Below, piece after piece: positions 25,654-34,236 of a DNA stretch of 53,009 bases. The translations under genes and the position numbers were made by a program. The notes beneath the pieces are model-generated. The model saw only the letters and a list, made by a program, of their open reading frames with translations. It was not told where the DNA came from and searched no databases. Every line of letters begins with the position of its first letter. The first letter of the stretch is position 1. Location: NCBI GenBank assembly GCA_016124895.1, contig WGMU01000181.1, positions 1 to 53,009 of the forward strand. The letters run 5' to 3'. This stretch comes from a bacterium (GTDB lineage Bacteria > Planctomycetota > Planctomycetia > Planctomycetales > Planctomycetaceae).

Positions 25654-26286
25654 TCAGTCAGCCAGGGGCAGAACTTCGACATTGCGGATGCTGACGTGGC
25701 TGCCGGGGTCGTGCTGCTGGAAGGCGAAGTGGCCGGCGCCGTAGGTCTTCGCAAAGTCCAGATACTCGTACAGCTCGTTGCCGTCGACAGTGATTTTCAC
25801 GCGCGTCATGTCGCGCCCGCGCCAGACGTCGTCGCGAACTTCGATTTCGTATTTGAACCAGGTGTCCGGTTTTACAAGTTGCTGGTAAACATGGCAGAAA
25901 CCGTACAGCGACCCTGTCCGGATCGGATCGCGATGAGTGCTGTCAATTTGAGCTTCATAGCCGTCGGTAAAACGCGGCTTGCGCGTCGTGCGGAAATACA
26001 GCCCGGAATTGCCTCCGTCGTTGATTTTGATTTCGGCCCGGTAGCGGAAGTTTTTGTAGGGACCTTTGGTGCAGACCAGCATCGACGCCGGGCCGGACCC
26101 GTTGATCGCTCCGTCTTTGACCTCCCACACGCTGTCCTCGTTGCCGACTTTTTCCCAGCCATCGAGCGATTTGCCGTCAAACAGCGAGACCCATTTTTCA
26201 TCTTTCTCATCGTCAGCCTGCAGAGGCAACACAATCAGACACAGAGCAACAGAACACAGAACGGCTCGGAAGAAAGAAGCTGTCAT
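25654..26286 (-). CDS. Secreted DUF1080 (3-keto-disaccharide hydrolase-like) protein
   Basis: The 210-residue protein has a Sec signal peptide (residues 1-24, ending LPLQA) and the DUF1080 concanavalin-like fold. The text includes WVSLFDGKSLDGWEKVG, VWEVKDGAI, YKNFRYRAEIKINDGGNSGL, GYEAQID and the closing GHFAFQQHDPGSHVSIRNVE. Members cleave 3-keto-glycosides or bind glycans and are much amplified in planctomycetes. Periplasmic location is inferred. AAGGA lies about eight bases before the ATG. The roughly 240 bases between it and tRNA-Arg show no further gene. Confidence 0.92.
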   Translation of the reverse strand: MTASFFRAVLCSVALCLIVLPLQADDEKDEKWVSLFDGKSLDGWEKVGNEDSVWEVKDGAINGSGPASMLVCTKGPYKNFRYRAEIKINDGGNSGLYFRTTRKPRFTDGYEAQIDSTHRDPIRTGSLYGFCHVYQQLVKPDTWFKYEIEVRDDVWRGRDMTRVKITVDGNELYEYLDFAKTYGAGHFAFQQHDPGSHVSIRNVEVLPLAD

Positions 26287-26423
26287 TGGCGGATCCTTCA
26301 GAAGTTGAGGAGCGACGGCGGCAGGTAAGTAGACACCAACTGCGATGAATCTCGCGCAGGATAGTGGTTCCCAACCTTCCGGTCCCGCCTGCCGGACATT
26401 CCGATGCGTGTCGCCAGTCTGGG

Positions 26424-26485
26424 GTAGCCGGTTCCCACCGCCGATTCCAAAGAAACCTAATTGCCGGCCGGTGGGAACCGGCTAC
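26424..26485. repeat. 17-bp inverted repeat after rimO, possible terminator or REP element
   Basis: GTAGCCGGTTCCCACCG (26424-26440) and its exact complement (26469-26485) flank a 28-base spacer. The right arm ends five bases before the rimO stop codon, so the structure is in rimO's 3' end or trailer. There is no T-run, so ordinary intrinsic termination is doubtful. The stem's own GCCGG/CCGGC symmetry suggests a repeat-family member. Confidence 0.6.
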
Positions 26486-26490
26486 GGATG

Positions 26491-27909
26491 CTACTCGTCT
26501 TCGTCGCCGTCACTCAGCGTGCCGACGAGGTCGTAGTCGCGGCTTTCGAGGATTTCGACGGGGACCATCGAGCCGATTTCCACTTCTTCGGCAGTGATGT
26601 AGATGTTGCCGTCGATCTCGGGGGCGTCGGCGTAGGTGCGGCCGAGGTAGACGCCTTCTTCGATCTTTTCGTCGACGATCGCGTCGAGTTCGTAGCCGAC
26701 GAGCGATTCGCCGAAGCGGAAGGCGATGTCCTGCTGCAGTTCCATCAGCTCGTCACAGCGTGCCTGCTTGACGTCGTCGGGGATGTGGTCGCCGAGCATC
26801 TCGGCCGGCGTTCCGGGCTCCAGTGAGTACGGGAAGACGCCCATGCGCTGAAACTCGGTGGCGCGCACGAAGTCTTTCAGTTCCTCGAACTGTTCGTCAG
26901 TTTCACCGGGGAAGCCGGCGATGAATGTTGTGCGGAGGACGAGGTTCGGGATCCGCTCGCGCAGCTTGTTGACCAGTTCGACGGTCTGGTCACGGTTCAC
27001 TCGACGCTGCATCCGCTTGAGCATCGCACTGTTGATATGCTGCAGCGGCATGTCCAGGTAGGGCAGGATCTTCTCCGAGGCGGCGATCGTGTCGATCAGT
27101 TCGTCGTGAAAGAAGATCGGGTACAGGTACATCAGCCGGATCCAGTCGAGTCCGTCGACCTTTTCCAGCTCGCGAAGCAGTTGCGTCAGCCGCGTCTCGC
27201 CGTACAGATCGAGCCCGTAGTAGGTCGTGTCCTGGGCAACGATGATCAGTTCCTTCACACCGTCGGCCGCCAGTTCCTGAGCTTCCCTGACGACCATCTC
27301 GATCGGCTTGGTGATGTGTTTGCCGCGCATCTTCGGGATCGCGCAGAACGTGCAGGTCCGGTCGCAGCCTTCGGAGATCTTCAGATAGGCGAAGTGCTGC
27401 GGGGTGATTCGCAGACGCGCGGTGTCGTCCATCGCGCGGATCGGAGCCGGTCGGAACAGTTCCCGCTGCTCGCGCGCCCCGCCAACGAGACGATCGGCGA
27501 CGCGGGCGATTTCATCACGGCCGAAGACGCCGACGATGTGGTCGATGTCCGGCATTTCCTCGAGCAGGCTGCCACCGACGCGTTCGGGCAGGCAGCCAGC
27601 GACGATGACGCCCTTCGTCCGGCCGGCCCGTTTCAGTTCGAGCATTTCGTCGATGACCGACTTCGATTCCTGCCGCGAACTCTCAATAAACCCGCACGTA
27701 TTGACGATGACGAAGTCGGCCCCGTCCGGGTCGGAGACCAGCGAGTAGCCGTCGATCGCCAGCGTCCCGAGCATCTTTTCGCTGTCGACGAGGTTTTTCG
27801 GGCAGCCGAGACTGACAAATGCGTACGTGCCTTTGCTGAAACGGTCGCCTTCGAGAGACGGCTTCGGGGCGTGCGAGATCAGGTTGATGTCCTGCTGGAA
27901 GATGGCCAT
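26491..27909 (-). CDS. rimO: Ribosomal protein S12 methylthiotransferase RimO
   Basis: The roughly 472-residue radical-SAM enzyme has an N-terminal MTTase domain ([48 protein letters not shown]). The SAM cluster motif is [17 protein letters not shown], followed by LYLYP-type radical-SAM text ([31 protein letters not shown]). A C-terminal TRAM domain contains [16 protein letters not shown]. It adds a methylthio group to the conserved aspartate of ribosomal protein S12. The frame is open to ATG 27960, but ATG 27909 ([10 protein letters not shown]) gives a normal N-terminus. Neither start has a good ribosome binding site, so the start is uncertain. Confidence 0.93.
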   Translation of the reverse strand: MAIFQQDINLISHAPKPSLEGDRFSKGTYAFVSLGCPKNLVDSEKMLGTLAIDGYSLVSDPDGADFVIVNTCGFIESSRQESKSVIDEMLELKRAGRTKGVIVAGCLPERVGGSLLEEMPDIDHIVGVFGRDEIARVADRLVGGAREQRELFRPAPIRAMDDTARLRITPQHFAYLKISEGCDRTCTFCAIPKMRGKHITKPIEMVVREAQELAADGVKELIIVAQDTTYYGLDLYGETRLTQLLRELEKVDGLDWIRLMYLYPIFFHDELIDTIAASEKILPYLDMPLQHINSAMLKRMQRRVNRDQTVELVNKLRERIPNLVLRTTFIAGFPGETDEQFEELKDFVRATEFQRMGVFPYSLEPGTPAEMLGDHIPDDVKQARCDELMELQQDIAFRFGESLVGYELDAIVDEKIEEGVYLGRTYADAPEIDGNIYITAEEVEIGSMVPVEILESRDYDLVGTLSDGDEDE

Positions 27910-28281
27910 AAGGCGGAAAGTCCGGGAGTGCGTGGGCGATTCGGCGGGGAAACGCGGCATCGTAACGTGACATTCGGGCGATTTCTCCCGTCAATCCGCG
28001 ATTCAAGTCGCATGGAGGTCGAGGCTGGACTGAGCCTGCGAACGAAGCCCCGGTTGATGCTCGTCGGGGTTTCGCTGCCATCTCGCTCCAGCCGCGGTCA
28101 CACGTGTTGCCTCGGGCACTTCCCGTCGAGTTGCCTTCGTCAAGTGAAGGGCTTATTCTTCCGGGCTTCGCAAAACATTGCCGGGCGTCTGTTCGTTCGG
28201 ATTGAACAAATACCTCTCGGTCTGTCTAGAGAGAGGGCACTCAAACATGGTCACAGCCAGTTAATTCAAAGGAGCGTTTTG
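27910..28281. other. Divergent intergenic region rimO / rpsU
   Basis: About 370 bases lie between the two genes, with no credible gene. The last 80 bases are the rpsU leader. TTGAAC near 28203 followed by weak AT-rich sequence could be a promoter, but no good -10 is seen. AAAGGAG at 28268-28274 is the rpsU ribosome binding site. Confidence 0.45.
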
Positions 28282-28476
28282 GTGGTCAAACTTCGTCTGC
28301 GAGATGGGGAGAAGATTCAGGATGCCGTGAAGCGATTTCGGAAGCTGGTTGAACACGCCGGAATCAAGAAGGAAATGCGTCGCCGCGAGTACTACGAAAA
28401 GCCGAGCGATACCGATCGCCGCAATCGTCGCCGCGCCGAACGCCGCGCTCGCCTGGCTCGCCTGATCGCTCGCTAA
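28282..28476 (+). CDS. rpsU: 30S ribosomal protein S21
   Basis: The 64-residue basic protein begins [20 protein letters not shown] and continues [20 protein letters not shown], the S21 pattern (single helix-turn-helix, Arg-rich tail). It binds the 30S platform near the 16S rRNA 3' end and assists initiation. The GTG start at 28282 has AAAGGAG seven bases upstream. The frame is open far upstream only because it runs antisense to rimO. A strong terminator follows, so the gene is probably monocistronic. Confidence 0.93.
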   Translation: MVKLRLRDGEKIQDAVKRFRKLVEHAGIKKEMRRREYYEKPSDTDRRNRRRAERRARLARLIAR

Positions 28477-28546
28477 GCTGACGACCACCGCTCTGACCGT
28501 GCCGGAAAACGGTCACTCGTCAGGGCCAGACGCGATGAGTCATTCC

Positions 28547-28576
28547 GGCACCCTCCCACGAGGGTGCCTTTTTTTT
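28547..28576 (+). terminator. Rho-independent terminator after rpsU
   Basis: GGCACCCT / AGGGTGCC (8-bp perfect stem at 28547-28554 and 28561-28568), a six-base loop, then eight Ts. It lies about 70 bases beyond the rpsU stop. Confidence 0.95.
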
Positions 28577-28675
28577 GGTACAGGTGCCGTCCGGGCACAG
28601 GCGCGCAGCGCATCCTGCCGAGCGGATGGCTGGGTGAAGACAGAACCGAGTCCTCTTTTGACGCCGTTATCAGAA

Positions 28676-29716
28676 ATGCAGCAGCTTCAGGATCTCCATA
28701 TCCGCAGCACAGATCCGCTGATCTCCCCGCAGCAGCTCAAGGACGAGTTTCCGCTGACGGAGGACGCTGCCAGGACGGTTTCGGAATCGCGTGCCGCACT
28801 GAACCGGATTCTTAATGGCGAAGACGACCGGCTGGTTGTCGTGGTCGGGCCATGTTCGATCCACAATATCGAATCGGCCGTCGAATATGCTCGAAAGCTG
28901 CAGGTTGTGGCCGACGATGTCAGCGATCGAATGCTTGTCATCATGCGGGTCTACTTCGAGAAGCCGCGGACAACAGTCGGCTGGAAGGGGCTGATTAACG
29001 ACCCGCACATGAATGATACGTTCGACATCGCAACGGGTCTGCGTCTCGCCCGCAAGCTGCTGCTGGATGTGACGAGCCTCGGGTTACCCGCCGCAACAGA
29101 GCTGCTGGAACCGATCACGCCTCAGTACATTGCAGAACTGATTACGCTGACAGCCATCGGCGCGCGGACGACCGAATCGCCAACGCATCGACAGATGGCA
29201 AGTGGACTGTCGATGCCGGTCGGCTACAAGAACAGCACCGAGGGCGAACTGCAGGTCGCCATCGACGCAATGATCGCCGCCCGGTCGCCGCACAGTTTTC
29301 TGGGCATCGATCAACAGGGCAGCACGTGCGTCGTCAACACGACGGGCAACTCGGCCGGCCACATCATTCTCCGCGGCGGACGCACCGGCCCGAACTACGA
29401 TGCCGAGTCAATCGCCAGCGCCGCCGAACGTCTCGCGGCGGCGCATCTGCTGCCAAAGGTGATGATCGACTGCAGCCACGCAAACTCGAACAAGGACTAC
29501 CGGCAGCAGCACGTCGTCTGGAATGACGTCATTGATCAGCGAGCTGCCGGCAACGCGGCCATCATGGGACTGATGCTGGAAAGCAATCTGAAGCCCGGAC
29601 AGCAGAAGCTTGTCGACCCGCAGCAGCTTGAATACGGCGTGTCGATCACCGACGGCTGTATTGGCTGGGAGGAAACCGAAACGCTGCTCCGCGACGCGTG
29701 CGCGAAGCTCCGATAG
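28676..29716 (+). CDS. aroG: 3-deoxy-7-phosphoheptulonate (DAHP) synthase, AroG type
   Basis: The roughly 346-residue type I-alpha DAHP synthase joins phosphoenolpyruvate and erythrose-4-phosphate as the first shikimate step. Diagnostic text: VVVVGPCSIHNIESAVEYA, VYFEKPRTTVGWKGLINDPH, TELLEPITPQYIAELI, GARTTESPTHRQMASGLS, HIILRGG and VMIDCSHANSNKD. The N-terminal extension (HIRSTDPLISPQQLKDEFPL) matches the allosteric segment of AroF/G/H enzymes, so aromatic amino acid feedback is likely. The frame opens at 28499, but that start would span the rpsU terminator. ATG 28676 matches family length; GTG 28634 is an alternative. Confidence 0.92.
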   Translation: MQQLQDLHIRSTDPLISPQQLKDEFPLTEDAARTVSESRAALNRILNGEDDRLVVVVGPCSIHNIESAVEYARKLQVVADDVSDRMLVIMRVYFEKPRTTVGWKGLINDPHMNDTFDIATGLRLARKLLLDVTSLGLPAATELLEPITPQYIAELITLTAIGARTTESPTHRQMASGLSMPVGYKNSTEGELQVAIDAMIAARSPHSFLGIDQQGSTCVVNTTGNSAGHIILRGGRTGPNYDAESIASAAERLAAAHLLPKVMIDCSHANSNKDYRQQHVVWNDVIDQRAAGNAAIMGLMLESNLKPGQQKLVDPQQLEYGVSITDGCIGWEETETLLRDACAKLR

Positions 29717-29727
29717 CCTGCTGCTGG

Positions 29728-30663
29728 TTACGAGTGGAAAGTGCCGACATCCGATGCTGTGTTGTCGATGATCCGCAGTATGTGGTTGTCGATGGCGGCA
29801 CCGTCGGGCGGCGCGATCAGGTCGTCCCGCAGCGCGGCAAACAGACAGGCCGTAATCAGATCGGCAGTTGTGCCGGGATTCCGCAGCGACTCCCGGGCAC
29901 GGAGCCAGCGGTCGAATTCACGGAAACGGAAGCGGCCTTCCGTCGACAGCGGCCAGCGGGCATTGAGGACGGCCTGCGCACGACGGGCGGATTCTTCGGC
30001 GTCGAGCGGGCCACACTTGCGATTGATATCCGTGTCCGGGCAGCGGCCCATCAGTTCGAGCTGCAGCCGGACGATCGCTTCTTCCCACCGCGAACCGAAA
30101 TCCTCGCTGCGTTCGAGCAGCGGCACACCAAACCACAGAACAAGTCGAAAGTCTGTCACGTACTGTGCGGCGACCTGATCGTGGCCTGCAGCAAGGTTCA
30201 TCGCAGCGAGCAGCGAACTGCCGGGTGCTCCGGCAGTAACGTCGGCTTCGTCGCTGCTTCCAAGACCACGCGGAGCTGCCAGCCGAATCGCTTCGTAAAC
30301 CGCGGCTGTGTCGTCGTCGGTCAGATTCGCCAGAACGGGGCCAATCCCGTCGGCAAGCGGCACGCCAGGTGGCACTGCGGCCAGCGGAGTCAGCAGCAGG
30401 ATGATGCCGAGGTTTGTATTGTGCGCGCAGCAGGTTTTTGTGGCACGAACGGCTTCGAGAATCGAGGCACCAACACCGTTCTGTGAGGCAGTGGCAATCA
30501 CTGGAGCACAGGCTTCGGCTGAACGCACGAAGTCGTCATAACTGAGATGCTCGAACGCGGCACCGGGATGCACGTTGCCGGCCTTTCGAGCGGTTGCTTC
30601 AAGCAAACAGGCGCGGCGAATCTGCTCGGCCAGGTCTGACGAGTTTCGAGGCGGATCGCTCAT
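29728..30663 (-). CDS. Triphosphoribosyl-dephospho-CoA synthase-like protein (CitG/MdcB family)
   Basis: The 311-residue protein has family text: ACLLEATARKAGNVHPGAAF, LSYDDFVRSAEACAPVI, THNTNLG-type KTCCAHNTNLGIILLLTPLA and DQVAAQYVTDF. CitG makes the prosthetic-group precursor of citrate or malonate lyase from ATP and dephospho-CoA. No lyase genes are nearby, and planctomycete and archaeal relatives occur outside such operons. The true substrate may therefore differ, possibly in cofactor or one-carbon metabolism (inference). It converges on aroG with 11 bases between the stops. AGGAGGA lies about nine bases before the ATG. Confidence 0.8.
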   Translation of the reverse strand: MSDPPRNSSDLAEQIRRACLLEATARKAGNVHPGAAFEHLSYDDFVRSAEACAPVIATASQNGVGASILEAVRATKTCCAHNTNLGIILLLTPLAAVPPGVPLADGIGPVLANLTDDDTAAVYEAIRLAAPRGLGSSDEADVTAGAPGSSLLAAMNLAAGHDQVAAQYVTDFRLVLWFGVPLLERSEDFGSRWEEAIVRLQLELMGRCPDTDINRKCGPLDAEESARRAQAVLNARWPLSTEGRFRFREFDRWLRARESLRNPGTTADLITACLFAALRDDLIAPPDGAAIDNHILRIIDNTASDVGTFHS

Positions 30664-30781
30664 GTCGAGTTTCCTCCTGACGACCCGCGAGGAGTAGCTG
30701 CCTGCGTCGGCGGCGGACGATCAGACTCCACTCACCGAACAGTCTGTCACATGCCCGCAATGCCTTGAGTCTCAACCGGAG

Positions 30782-32512
30782 TTACGCGTCCCGGCCGAAC
30801 ACCATAATGGTGATGTCATCATTCTGCGGACGACCATTCGCATGACGACGCACGTCGGCGAGTAGCGCCTTACCGAGTTCCTCGACATCGTGCGGACAGC
30901 CCGCGATGAATTCCCGCATTCGCTCCAGCGTATAAAGCTCGCCCTCGGGATTCATGGCCTCATCGACGCCATCGGTAAACAGAACGACGATCTCACCCGG
31001 TTCAATCACCCGTTTTTCGAGATCGTACGGGAAGCCCTCCATGACACCGATCGGCAGCCCGATGGAATCTTCTGGAAACTCGTCGATGGTGCCGTCCGGC
31101 TTGTAAATCATCGGCGACATGTGGCCGGCATTGACGAGCTGAACCTCGCTGGTCGCCGGATTGAGCAGGATGAAGTTGTAAGTGACGAAGCGACCTTCGG
31201 CGGCGTTTGCACACATGTGTTCGTTGATGGCGTTCACTGCTTCCAGCGGGTCGTTGTGAGTGAACTGCAGAGTGCTCTGCACACAGCTCGACATCCGTGA
31301 CATGATGATCGCTCCGGGCACGCCCTTGCCGGAGATGTCGCCGAACGACAGCACGACCTTGCCGTCGTCGAACTGAAAGGCGTCATAATAGTCGCCGCCG
31401 ACGGCCTGAGCCGAATCATAGGATGCGTAAAACTTCCAGCCATCAACTTTGGGCAGCTCGTCCGGCAGCAGCGCCTGCTGGACGTCTTTCGCGATCCGCA
31501 TCTCGCCGTCCTGCTTCTGCTTTTCGAGATACGTCTTCATCAGCCGGGCATTTTCGTACGTCAGCGATGCCTGGCTGGCGACGGTCATCAGCAGGTCGAG
31601 ATCGTCGTTCGTGAACTGCGTCAGCGGGTTCAGCGTGTCGATATTGATGACGCCAATCGGTTCGCCGTCTTTATCGAGCATCGGCACGATCATGACTGAT
31701 CGGATGGAAAGATTTGAAATCGACTCCGATCCGCTGAATTGATCGTCGCTGGACGCGTCGGCTGACAGGATGCCGGCTTTGTCTGCCAGCACCTTGTTGA
31801 CGATCGTCCGGCTGAGTCGAACAGTTGCGTCTTCTCCTTCACGACGATGCCTGAAGGCACGCGGCAACATCTGACCGGACTTCTGATCCTTCAGCAGAAT
31901 GCAGCCGCGGTCCGCGCCCGGAAACACATCAAACAGCGTTTTCAGAATTGCAGGCAGCATTTTGTCGACGTCGGTTTCACCGCAGAGCGCGCGTGTGATT
32001 TCAATCACGCCTTTGAGCTTTGCCTCGGGGTGAACGCCCAGCATTCCAAAACCGCCGGCGCTGCCACCGCTGGCCTGCAGCGTCCCCATGATGGTGGCTT
32101 CGTCTTCGTCGCCGTCGTCCATCGAGAAATCAAATCCGCCAGCTCCGAAATCATCTCCACCAGCTGGAACCTGCGGTCTGGGACGCGGCGCTGCCAGTGC
32201 CGGCGCTGGAACCGGCACGCCGTCACATTCAAATCGAGCGAGCAGGGGACCGAATTTGATCCGCGCCTGATTGCTCAGCGGCGCTGGCTGTTCTTTGGGA
32301 AGCTGTGTGCCATTCAGAAACGTACCGTTGCCACTGCCGAGATCCTGCAGGTGGTATTCGTCACCACTCTTCGTGATCTTCGCATGAAACCGCGAGACAG
32401 TATTCGAGTTCAACTGGATGCCGCAGTCCGGGTGCCGGCCGATCAGCGTATCGCCTTCAACGACCTCGTGCGGAAATGCCTGTCCATCCTGCAGAAGAAC
32501 CAGCTTCGCCAT
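30782..32512 (-). CDS. FHA-GAF-PP2C (SpoIIE/RsbU-type) phosphatase
   Basis: The 576-residue cytoplasmic protein has three domains. FHA at 1-95 contains LIGRHPDCGIQL, VSRFHAKI and GSGNGTFLNG (phosphothreonine binding). A Pro/Ala/Gly linker follows, then GAF at about 165-320 with MIVPMLDKDGEPIGVINID. The SpoIIE-type PP2C domain at about 330-576 includes MRIAKDVQQALLPDELPK, GGDYYDAFQF, FGDISGKGVPGA, VLFTDGVDEAMN and NDDITIMVF, with metal-binding aspartates intact. RsbU-like enzymes dephosphorylate anti-sigma antagonists, and FHA suggests input from a Ser/Thr kinase. No kinase or anti-sigma genes are in the window. Only weak GAGAGA precedes the ATG. Confidence 0.92.
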   Translation of the reverse strand: MAKLVLLQDGQAFPHEVVEGDTLIGRHPDCGIQLNSNTVSRFHAKITKSGDEYHLQDLGSGNGTFLNGTQLPKEQPAPLSNQARIKFGPLLARFECDGVPVPAPALAAPRPRPQVPAGGDDFGAGGFDFSMDDGDEDEATIMGTLQASGGSAGGFGMLGVHPEAKLKGVIEITRALCGETDVDKMLPAILKTLFDVFPGADRGCILLKDQKSGQMLPRAFRHRREGEDATVRLSRTIVNKVLADKAGILSADASSDDQFSGSESISNLSIRSVMIVPMLDKDGEPIGVINIDTLNPLTQFTNDDLDLLMTVASQASLTYENARLMKTYLEKQKQDGEMRIAKDVQQALLPDELPKVDGWKFYASYDSAQAVGGDYYDAFQFDDGKVVLSFGDISGKGVPGAIIMSRMSSCVQSTLQFTHNDPLEAVNAINEHMCANAAEGRFVTYNFILLNPATSEVQLVNAGHMSPMIYKPDGTIDEFPEDSIGLPIGVMEGFPYDLEKRVIEPGEIVVLFTDGVDEAMNPEGELYTLERMREFIAGCPHDVEELGKALLADVRRHANGRPQNDDITIMVFGRDA

Positions 32513-32585
32513 ATTTGCGTCTCTCAGTTTGGCTCGGGACGGAACCCCGATTGGCAGTGATCAGCGTAGGCAGACAGACACGATT

Positions 32586-33866
32586 TCAGAGATTGAAGAT
32601 CGTCTCAACATTTCCTCGCAGTGTCAGCTTCCCAAGAGCAATCGCCCGGTCTTCGCTCCAGCCGCGATCGATGACAAAATCGTTTGCCAGCGTCTTCGCC
32701 AGAATGCGGCGGTACATGGCAAACTTCGGCAGAGCAAACTCCAGCTTGTACATATCGCTGTAGTAACCGATCTGTTTCGTCTTCGGGACAGCCTGCAACC
32801 GGCTGCGGCAGTCGAGTTCAATAAACGCGGGGATATTTGAGTACCACCAGTGCCCATTGGTGACGACGTTCGGGAAAATCCAGGCGTAGCTGACAAGTTC
32901 CTGATTGCTGGTCTGGCCGAGCACTGAGACTGGAAACGTCACCTGCGGAAACGCGTTGAACAGAGCCTTGTACTGAATCAGTGAGACTCGCTTGTCGAAC
33001 AGATCCTGCCCCTGAAAGACGCCGCTTTCGTACACGCGCCGATTGACGCCGATCATCAGATCGAACGGCAGTTTGTATTCGGAACAGAACTCGGCCAGCG
33101 TCCAGAAGACGAAGCGGCTGAGCGTTGCGGCTTCGCAGGCAGACAGCTCTTCGTCATTCAGAACGCGAGTCAGCACGGGGACAACCGCCGAATCCTCTTC
33201 CCTGTTCGGCGCAAAATCGGGAGGAATCGAAATCGCACACGCTCGGGCACCGTGCTTTGTAAAGTGCTCGAACAGCGAGCCGATCGCGGACCGCAGCGAC
33301 GGAAGGTCCATCACGCTGCTGCCGGTCGCCTTCTGCAGACGCTCGCGGGTTTCCGGCTTCGTGAAGTGGAAGACCAGATCGTCGGTCCGCAGGCAGGGGA
33401 TGTACCGATTGGTGTCGAAACCGGACAGCGGGTCGTCGAAGTCGTTGGTCAGGAAGACTTTCTCCAGCCTGCTGTGCGAGAGAACCTGCTCTTCCCACTC
33501 GGGCCGGGCCATCTTCGCGGCCGCCGTGTCGTACAGAGCTTCCCAGTTGCCGCTGGTGATCGCCGTGTCTTCGAAGCCGAAGAACTCACGGCACATTTCA
33601 AGCAGCCAGCTCACCTGAGCGGTGTTTTCCAGGTCGTCAAGTTTCTCGACCAGGCGACCGACTTTTTCCTTCGGGTCGAGTCCGGACTCTTCAATCTGTT
33701 CCCGCGGCAGTCCGGCCGAGTGAGCCAGTTCGGTGTAATAGTGATACCCCATGATGTCAGCCAGCGTGGTCGAGGCTGCCGAGTGCGGATTGATGTGCGA
33801 ATGGGGATCGATCAGGACGAGCGCTTCGAGTTCGCCCAGGATGCGCTGAGTCAGCGAGTCGGACAC
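32586..33866 (-). CDS. Glucuronate isomerase-like protein (UxaC family)
   Basis: The 426-residue amidohydrolase-superfamily protein has the N-terminal metal motif LIDPHSHINPHSA (HxH at 22/24), KVFLTNDFDDPLSGFDTNRY, LPFDLMIGVNRRVYESGVFQ and a C-terminal WWYSNIPAFIELDCRSRLQA. This fits uronate isomerases, which interconvert glucuronate/galacturonate and fructuronate/tagaturonate. It is shorter than E. coli UxaC (about 470 residues) and planctomycete homologues form a separate group, so the substrate is uncertain. The start is GTG (minus strand at 33866) with CGGAG seven bases before it. No other uronate genes are close. Confidence 0.8.
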   Translation of the reverse strand: MSDSLTQRILGELEALVLIDPHSHINPHSAASTTLADIMGYHYYTELAHSAGLPREQIEESGLDPKEKVGRLVEKLDDLENTAQVSWLLEMCREFFGFEDTAITSGNWEALYDTAAAKMARPEWEEQVLSHSRLEKVFLTNDFDDPLSGFDTNRYIPCLRTDDLVFHFTKPETRERLQKATGSSVMDLPSLRSAIGSLFEHFTKHGARACAISIPPDFAPNREEDSAVVPVLTRVLNDEELSACEAATLSRFVFWTLAEFCSEYKLPFDLMIGVNRRVYESGVFQGQDLFDKRVSLIQYKALFNAFPQVTFPVSVLGQTSNQELVSYAWIFPNVVTNGHWWYSNIPAFIELDCRSRLQAVPKTKQIGYYSDMYKLEFALPKFAMYRRILAKTLANDFVIDRGWSEDRAIALGKLTLRGNVETIFNL

Positions 33867-34236
33867 GGGATTCTCCGAGGGCAGTCGCTACGGCGCAGAA
33901 CGGCACGCTGCGCTGGAACCTGTTGTTGACAAAGAAGTTGTCTCACACAGCGAAGTCAGATTCCGCGCGCCAGACCGAGGCAGTGTGGCGTCGCCTGCGG
34001 CGCGATTCAAGCTTCGACGGACGGACCTGAAAGGTCCTGCCGTCGGAGCACACTCATCGCATCGGCTGCGAGGTTAAAAGCTGTGGTCTGCACTGAATTC
34101 GGATGCACTGTTAATTCCGTCTGGAATTAACGCGGAGCCGCGTTGTCCAGAATCGAAGATGAAGAATAGAGTGTGGAGACAATGTGAAGTTTTCGTGAAT
34201 TCACAAAACACTTTGGCATCAGAGACGGATGTTCGC
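33867..34236. other. Divergent intergenic region with a near-perfect palindrome
   Basis: About 370 bases lie between the isomerase and the C39-like gene, with no protein-like frame. Its only clear structure is the palindrome at 34189-34209. The minus-strand promoter is not identifiable. Confidence 0.45.
34189..34209. promoter_or_regulatory. Operator-like palindrome upstream of the C39-like gene
   Basis: GTTTT-c-GTGAATTCAC-AAAAC is symmetric apart from one extra C. It ends 27 bases before ATG 34237, where a repressor would overlap the promoter or transcript start. No cognate regulator can be named. Confidence 0.4.

Noticed and set aside
27037-28281. 415-codon plus-strand frame leading into rpsU
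   Set aside because: It is antisense to rimO and only joins the S21 frame by chance; S21 starts at GTG 28282 with its own ribosome binding site.
28499-28675. N-terminal extension of DAHP synthase
   Set aside because: It spans the rpsU terminator and has no family similarity; the enzyme matches from about 28676.
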